From: Aegilops tauschii subsp. strangulata
Lineage: Eukaryota; Streptophyta; Magnoliopsida; Poales; Poaceae
Reading direction: 5' to 3'
Length of the DNA stretch: 64,000 bases
Assembly: GCF_002575655.3 (NCBI RefSeq)
Contig: NC_053035.3
Coordinates: 500,680,601 to 500,744,600 of the forward strand
Notes under the pieces: generated by a model
The model's database searches: none
What the model saw: the letters and a program-made list of their open reading frames with translations, nothing else
Told to the model about the DNA's origin: nothing
Position numbers and translations under genes: made by a program
Shown here: piece by piece, positions 58,614-64,000 of the stretch
Numbering within the stretch: the first letter of the stretch is position 1
Layout of the letters: each line of letters opens with the position of its first letter

Positions 58614-59705
58614 ACGCGAATCATGTTGTCCTTTATAATGTTTGAACAAGGTCATTTATTTATTGCTTGTTATATAAAAGTTTACCCTCCTGTGTGGCCG
58701 TTTTATATATTAAACCTGAGAGTTGGCCAGTCGTCGGCTTCTGCCCCCACGTAAGAAGTACGGGGGTGTTCGGGATAAATCTGAGCACTCTTTATCCCAG
58801 TTTTGGGTCCTTCGAAGGAGATGCTCAGCACAACAAACCAGGCAATCGGACTATAGGGCTTTATCACTCTCACTTAGCCATAGGAGCTTTAGTAAGGTAG
58901 GCGCAGCCCCTGGTGTTCGGAAGACCGTACCATGGGTTCTATAAGCACCTGATCGGAGAAAAAAACTGATCCATCGCACGCTGCATTAGTTATGGCATTA
59001 TGCGGGAGAAATCCTTAAAGATTTTACGACCTCTCGAACAGTTGAACAGCTCTCGCCGTATCATGACAGTCAGTTTTTGGCTTTCTCTACTGAGGTGCTC
59101 GTCCGGAAGAACCTGGACACAATCGCAGTAGTTCTCCCAGTGCTACCTTAGCCGATATAGCGGAACGTAAGGTACCAAAACATGGGAGCCGGGCAAACCC
59201 AACTATTGACCCAAGACATGATTCGGAGCTGATGCATATAATGCTATAAGTTCGGGGTGCCAAACTTCCATGAAGGTGTTCGGGCTTTATTGTCGTACTG
59301 TGGGTAAAACGAAGCCCCTGGCACGTTTAAAGGCATATCGTGATATACAGATGCCACTCGACAAAAGAGTTTTAATAAGAAATGACAGAAGAAAAGCGTC
59401 GTATAAATCCACATATTGTATTTGAATAGTACGTCAATGCGTATAAGACAGGTAATAATGGAAAAGAAATATGTCTGTGGCACCTGCTGAGACCAGGGGG
59501 GACGAAGCTGCGTGCGGATCTGGAGTATAGTCGGATTGTCATCATGGGGAGCATCAAAGGATTCCCTCGCGCATTCGGGCTGCCTCCATATTGCCCGTTC
59601 TGGTTAACGCAAAGGTGAGCCTGCAAATGAAATGTAAGAAATGTTTGTGCGCCGGAGAGCGGTCGAGCCGCTGTATGCGGCCTATCTTGGCCTTCGCCGG
59701 AGTGT
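58614..59705. other. Convergent spacer of element B
   Basis: Non-coding counterpart of 3719-4804 in A: CAGTCGTCGGCTTCTGCCCC near 58728, CTTAGCCATAGGAGC near 58874, CACAATCGCAGTAGTTCTCC near 59119, CCGGGCAAACCCAACTATTG near 59190. No gene seen. Confidence 0.55.
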
Positions 59706-60419
59706 TTAATTTTGCTCTGGACGAGCCGGGCTATGCTGCCGCGAAGTAGTTCGAAGTTCCTTGACGGTGTCCGGGAGCCTGGACGTCGACTCGAGGTTCG
59801 GCTGCAAGGTGCTGCTCGTTGCTTCTGCTGCTAAGGCAGTGGTGTACTTGTTGGTGCCGAGGGAAGGTTCGGCCTTGCCATTAACCGTGATGACGCTGCG
59901 TGGGCCGGGCATCTTGAGCTTACGGTAGGCATAATGTGGCACCGCGTTGAATTGAGCGAACGCAGTTCGTCCGGGCAGTGCCTGATAATCACTGCAGAAA
60001 GGGATGATTTCAAAGATTAACTCTTCGGTACGGTAATTTTTTGGTAATCCGAAGACTACCTCAAGGGCAATGGAGCCTGTACAGCTGGCTTCTACACCTG
60101 GTATAATGCCTTTGAAAGTGGCTTTAGTGGGTTTGATCACCGAATGATCGATGCCCATCTTGCGCACTATGTCCTCGTAAAGCAGATTTAGACTTCTGCC
60201 TCCGTCCATAAGGACTCGAGTGAGGTGGAACCCGTCAATTATTGGGTCGAGGACTAGTGCGGCAGGATTGCCCTGATTGGCGTTAGCCGGACGATCCATG
60301 CAATTGAAGGTGACCGGCCCTAGTTTATATTGTGGGACGACTAGTTCCGTTAAGTCGGCATCCCTAAGGGTGCATATCCGGCCCGAGTTGGGAATTTGGG
60401 TGGTATTTACCACATTCAC
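59706..60419 (-). pseudogene. Protease region of element B
   Basis: Minus strand, 237 codons open. Retropepsin-like motif RVLMDGGRSLNLLYEDI (DGG form common in these grass gypsy elements), then FEIIPFCSDYQALPGRTAFA and PHYAYRKLKMPGPRSVI, the stretch that leads into RT in complete elements. Here the frame ends RPEQN with no RT following. So B ends its sense coding region at the protease, as expected for a gag-PR non-autonomous element. Confidence 0.75.
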
Positions 60420-63019
60420 CGATTGAATATGCGGGGGAAATTTCTTTTGCCCTCCTGTGTTCCGTGATCTGAGCTCTTCGTCGCCATGATCGCTTTGAGA
60501 CCCCCCTTATCTATTTTTGGCGCCTGCCCTGCTGGCTTGTTTGAAGACCCAGCATTCTCTGTTGGTATGGTTGGCTGGCGTTCCTGGGGTGCCATGAATT
60601 TGGCATTGGCGATCGAGTATGTGGTCCAGACTGGATGGACCCGAATTGTTATTTCTGGGTGGCCCTTTCCGCTGACCGTATTTTGAGCCCCTAAACCCGG
60701 CATTAACTGCCGTAATTTCGGCGTTTTCACCATATTTGCGGCGCTTGTGTTTGTTGCATCGTGGTTTGCCGTTGCTATCCCTGGCCTCTGATGTGCCAGG
60801 TTTGCTTGATGTATTGTTACTATGAGCCAACCAGCTATCTTCGCCCGCGCAAAAGCGGGTCATAAGTGTCGTGAGGGCTGCCATGGATTTTGGCCTCTCT
60901 TGGCCGAGGTGCCGGGCGAGCCACTCCTCATGGATGTTGTGCTTAAATGCCGCTAAGGCCTCTACATCGGGACAGTCGACAATTTGGTTCTTCTTAGTTA
61001 GGAACCGGGTCTAGAATTTCCTGGCCGATTCCCCTGGCTGCTGAGTTATATGACTTAAATCGTCAGCATCCGATGGTCGCACATAAGTGCGTTGAAATTG
61101 TCCAGGAATGCATCTGCCTTGCTCTCCCAGCTTCCGATGGAGTTTTCCGGCAAGCTATTGAACCAATGCCGAGCTGGAACTTTGAGTTTTAGCGGGAGAT
61201 ACTTGATGGCTTGTAGATCATCCCCACGGGCCATGTGAATGTGGAGGAAGAAGTCTTCTATCCATACCGCGGGGTCTGTAGTACCATCATATGATTCAAT
61301 GTTTACGGGTTTAAAACCCTCTGGGAATTCGTGATCCATTACTTCATCAGTGAAGCATAGGGGGTGTGCGGCGCCTCTGTGCCGGGCTATATCACGACGC
61401 AGTTCATACGAGTCTTGTCTGCTGTCTTCGGCCCGGCCGGATTTGCTTTTGGTCTATCCGGCGTGACGATCATCGTCCCGCATTGGGGCGCGCCCCCGTG
61501 ATCCGTAGATCGATCTTGTATGCCCTCCTTTGTTTTCCAATATGTCTCGCAGGTCCCGCGTGTTGCCCCGGGCCTTGGTGTTTTTGGTTGTCTGGCGACG
61601 GGGTGCGGGCTGGACTTTGGGCTGATATGTCCCTCTGTCTTGGCCACGAGGTGGCCGATCTGCCGCATCATATGCTGGTGATGTAGGTTTTAATGCTTCC
61701 TCCTCGAGTTGGGGTAGCAACCTGCGCTTTGGGTAACTCTTGGTTGGGCGTTCGAGTTCGTATTCCTCGGCCGCAAGGACTTCAGTCCATCTATCCGCTA
61801 GCAGATCTTGATCAGCTCGAAGTTGTTGTTGCTTTTTCTTCAGGCTGTTTGCTGTGGCTATAAGCCAGCGCTTGAAGCGCTCCTGTTCGATGGGATCCTC
61901 AGGCACGATAAATTCTTCGGCGCCGAGGCTCACCTCGTTTTCGGAGAGAGGCATGTAATTGTCATCCTCTGTTTCTCCGTCTGCTGCCTGTTCTGGAGGG
62001 CTAGCTTGTTTATCCTCCCGCTCTAAATCTGACAGGAGGGGATTGTCGTCGTCTTCGGCACTATCCGGAGTGTTATTGTCTCTTGTGCTGGTATCGCTAC
62101 TTTTGTTATGGCGGAACATAGAGCGGCGCCGCTGACGTCGGTGCTTGGATTGCTTCTTGGAGGGGTTGTCCTCCGTTGTCTTATCGCCATCGCCTTCTTT
62201 GGGAGTGTCCACCATGTATATGTCATACGATGAGGTGGCAGTCCAGTGCCCTGTGGGTGGTGGTTCTTGTTCGTCTCCGGCATCGTCGTCCATATCGTCG
62301 ATGTCTTCGGAGCCGAAGTCGAGCATGTCGGTTAAATCATCGACAGTGGCTACTAAGTGGGTGGTGGGTGGGGAGCGAATTTCTTCGTCGTCCGCATCCC
62401 ATTCTAGCCGGACATAGTTCGGCCAAGGGTCTCTTGAAAGGGAGAGAGACCTCAACGAGTTTAGTACGTTGCCAAAGGGCGAGTGCTGAAAGATATCCGC
62501 GGAGGTAAACTCCATGCTCGGTGCCCAATCAGATTTGATAGGCACGGACGCAAGCGGCTCGGAGCCCGTGGCCGGGGACGAATCCAACAGTTCGGGAACA
62601 CGGCTCTCGTAGGAGGTGAAGTCAGTATTTGGCTCTATCGCCACTAAGAGTGCGGCCTCCGTGGCGGGGTCTATCCACCCGTCCTCAGATTGCGCAATTT
62701 GTTCCGGATTGAGGGCCGGAGTAGTTGCAGGTGCGATCTCCTGAACACTGTCGGACGGCAGAGCTAAGTCATGCTCGTCGTGACTGTGCGGCGCACTTGA
62801 CATGGGCTCGAATCCATCGAAGATCAAGTCCCCACAGATGTCGGCAGTGTAGTTCAATTTTCCAAACCTGACCTGATGGCCAGGGGCATAACTCTCGATC
62901 TGCTCCAGATGGCCAAGCGAGTTGGCCTGCAGTACGAAGCCGCTGAATACGAAGATCTGTCCGGGGAGGAAAACCTCACCCTGGATCACATCGTTGCCGA
63001 TGATCGAAGGTGCCATCAA
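60420..63019 (-). pseudogene. gag of element B
   Basis: Minus strand. Start MMAPSIIGNDVIQG at 63019, just inside the 5' LTR. A 521-codon stretch is open to 61454: GQIFVFSGFVLQANSLGHLE, IFQHSPFGNVLNSLRSLSLS, then a long acidic/basic region. The gag core follows in 61339-61055 (WIEDFFLHIHMARGDDLQAI, PARHWFNSLPENSIGSWESK), and a zinc-knuckle-like CQIHGTPGTPANHTNREC near 60600. A stop near 61454, a loss after 61055 and frame changes break it, but it is far better kept than in A. Confidence 0.8.
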
Positions 63020-63040
63020 GCCTTACGGTGACGGCACAGT

Positions 63041-63491
63041 GGATCTCGGGTAGGGGGTCCCGAACTGTGCGTCTAAGGCGGATGGTAACAGGAGGCAGGG
63101 GACACGATGTTTACCCAGGTTCGGGCCCTCTTGATGGAGGTAATACCCTACTTCCTGCTTGATTGATCTTGATGATATGTGTATTACAAGAGTTCATCTA
63201 CCACGAGATCGTAGAGGCTAAACCCTAGAAGCTAGCCTATGGTATGATTGTAGTTGTCCTACGGACTAAACCCTCCGGTTTATATAGACACCGGAGGGGG
63301 CTAGGGTTACACAGAGTCGGTTACAAGGGAGGAGATCTACATATTCGTATTGCCAAGCTTGCCTTCCACGCCAAGGAGAGTCCCATCCGGACACGAGACA
63401 AAGTCTTTAACCTTGTATCTTCATAGTCCAGGAGTCCGGCTAAAGGACATAGTCCGGCTGTTCGAGGACCCCCTAATCTAGGACTCCCTCA
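63041..63491 (-). repeat. 5' LTR of element B, inner end deleted
   Basis: 451 bp. The inner end lacks the first part of the LTR and the PBS: ACGGCACAGT (63031-63040) runs straight into GGATCTCGGGTAGG. TATA box TATATAAA on the element strand at 63279-63286 is intact. Followed by TSD AAGGC. Confidence 0.9.
63279..63286 (-). promoter_or_regulatory. TATA box of B 5' LTR
   Basis: Plus TTTATATA in CCGGTTTATATAGACACC; intact here, mutated in the 3' LTR of the same element. Confidence 0.6.
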
Positions 63492-64000
63492 AAGGCCCTC
63501 TCGCCCAGCCGGCTGAGAAACCGGCTGACCGAGGCCAAGCAGCCGATGAATTTCTGGACATCGCGCAGCCGAGCCGGCTTGTGCATGCGCTCGATGGCCT
63601 TGATCTTCTCCGGGTTTGCCTCAATGCCACGCTCCGAGATGAGGAAGCCGAGTAGCTTTCCGTCCGGGACGCCGAAAACTCACTTCTCCGGGTTGAGCTT
63701 AACCTAGTACTCGCGCAGGTTGGCGAAGGTTTCCTTCAGGTCATCAAGGAGCGTAAGGTGATGCTTGGTCTTCACCACGATGTCGTCCACATAGATGTGG
63801 ATGTTGCGGCCGAGTTGCGGCAGCAGGCATTTCAGCATGCAGCGCTGGAAAGTTGCGCTGACGTTCTTTAGGCCGAACGACATGGTGATGTAGCAATACG
63901 GCCCGAAAGGCGTGATGAAGGACGTCCTCAGGGCGTCGGCCGGATCCAGCTTGATCTGGTGATAGCCGGAGTAACATCCAGGAAGGACATGAGCTCACAC
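63492..64000 (-). mobile_element. Gypsy copy G, right fragment: RT core
   Basis: Continues the RT of G beyond element B and runs off the window. Minus strand, matching D at about 36575-37085. The active-site motif is intact YVDDIVV (plus GTCGTCCACATA at 63782-63793). A small duplication of CCGGCTGA separated by GAAA is seen near 63510-63531. Frameshifts are present (e.g. ACTCACTTCTCC for ACGCACTTCTCT). Confidence 0.85.

Larger units (their letters stand above)
54512..63491 (-). mobile_element. Gypsy LTR retrotransposon B, non-autonomous, inserted in G
   Basis: 8.98-kb minus-strand element. LTRs 54512-54981 (3') and 63041-63491 (5', partly deleted). Target duplication AAGGC at 63492-63496, with AGGGC at 54507-54511 (one change). 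Comparison with D at 36575-36579 shows AAGGC as the ancestral site. Sense side: gag and protease (63019-59706). Antisense side: intron-containing Transposase_28-like gene (55535-58613). RT, RNase H and integrase are absent. Same family as A. Confidence 0.9.

Overview
The window is a transposon-dominated stretch of a large plant nuclear genome. Nested Ty3/gypsy LTR retrotransposons, very long-LTR LARD-like elements, a short CACTA element, a PIF/Harbinger element and intron-containing remnants of a plant gene point to a grass, most probably Triticeae (wheat, Aegilops or barley type). That assignment is inference from element style. Most protein-coding pieces are broken, and I see no intact ordinary host gene.

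Layout. 1-8275: gypsy element A (minus strand), with a truncated 3' LTR at 1-127, an antisense intron-containing pseudogene at 663-3718, decayed gag at 4805-7767 and the 5' LTR at 7794-8275. 8276-43801: pieces of long LTR 'F' (minus strand), split by a Harbinger element (8635-10130, TSD TTA) and by giant element D (11246-42880, TSD GGTGG). D is one minus-strand gypsy element: 5' LTR at 42056-42880; gag, PR, RT, RNase H and INT from about 42.0 to 34.25 kb; an antisense intron-containing gene at 24.1-27.76 and 33.05-33.23 kb; 3' LTR at 11246-12200. Inside D sit X (12303-23594, TSD GGTTA, LARD-like, 4.3 kb LTR), a truncated element E (27757 to about 33045) and a CACTA element (37179-38897, TSD TGT) that splits the RT.

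43802-53976: a degenerate tandem array built from the 3' exons of a plant cysteine oxidase (PCO/ADO)-like gene. Five exon sets lie in a higher-order repeat of about 4.2-4.3 kb. F inserted about 30 bp upstream of an exon of the first visible set.

53977-64000: a fragment of a second gypsy copy 'G' (same family as D) hosting element B (54512-63491, TSD AAGGC with one mismatch). B is non-autonomous: gag and protease on the minus strand, a convergent antisense intron-containing gene on the plus strand, and no RT or integrase.

How the parts work together. A, B and D share one plan: a sense gag or gag-pol unit driven from the LTR, and a separate antisense 'putative gypsy type transposon' gene with its own TATA box and spliceosomal introns, the two units converging. 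X lacks gag-pol but carries two paralogous small ORFs, each with its own TATA box, and an opposing small membrane-protein ORF with its own TATA box. These internal genes are the most unusual content of the window. Family names from memory (Fatima-like for A and B, Sukkula/Erika-style LARD for X) are unverified.
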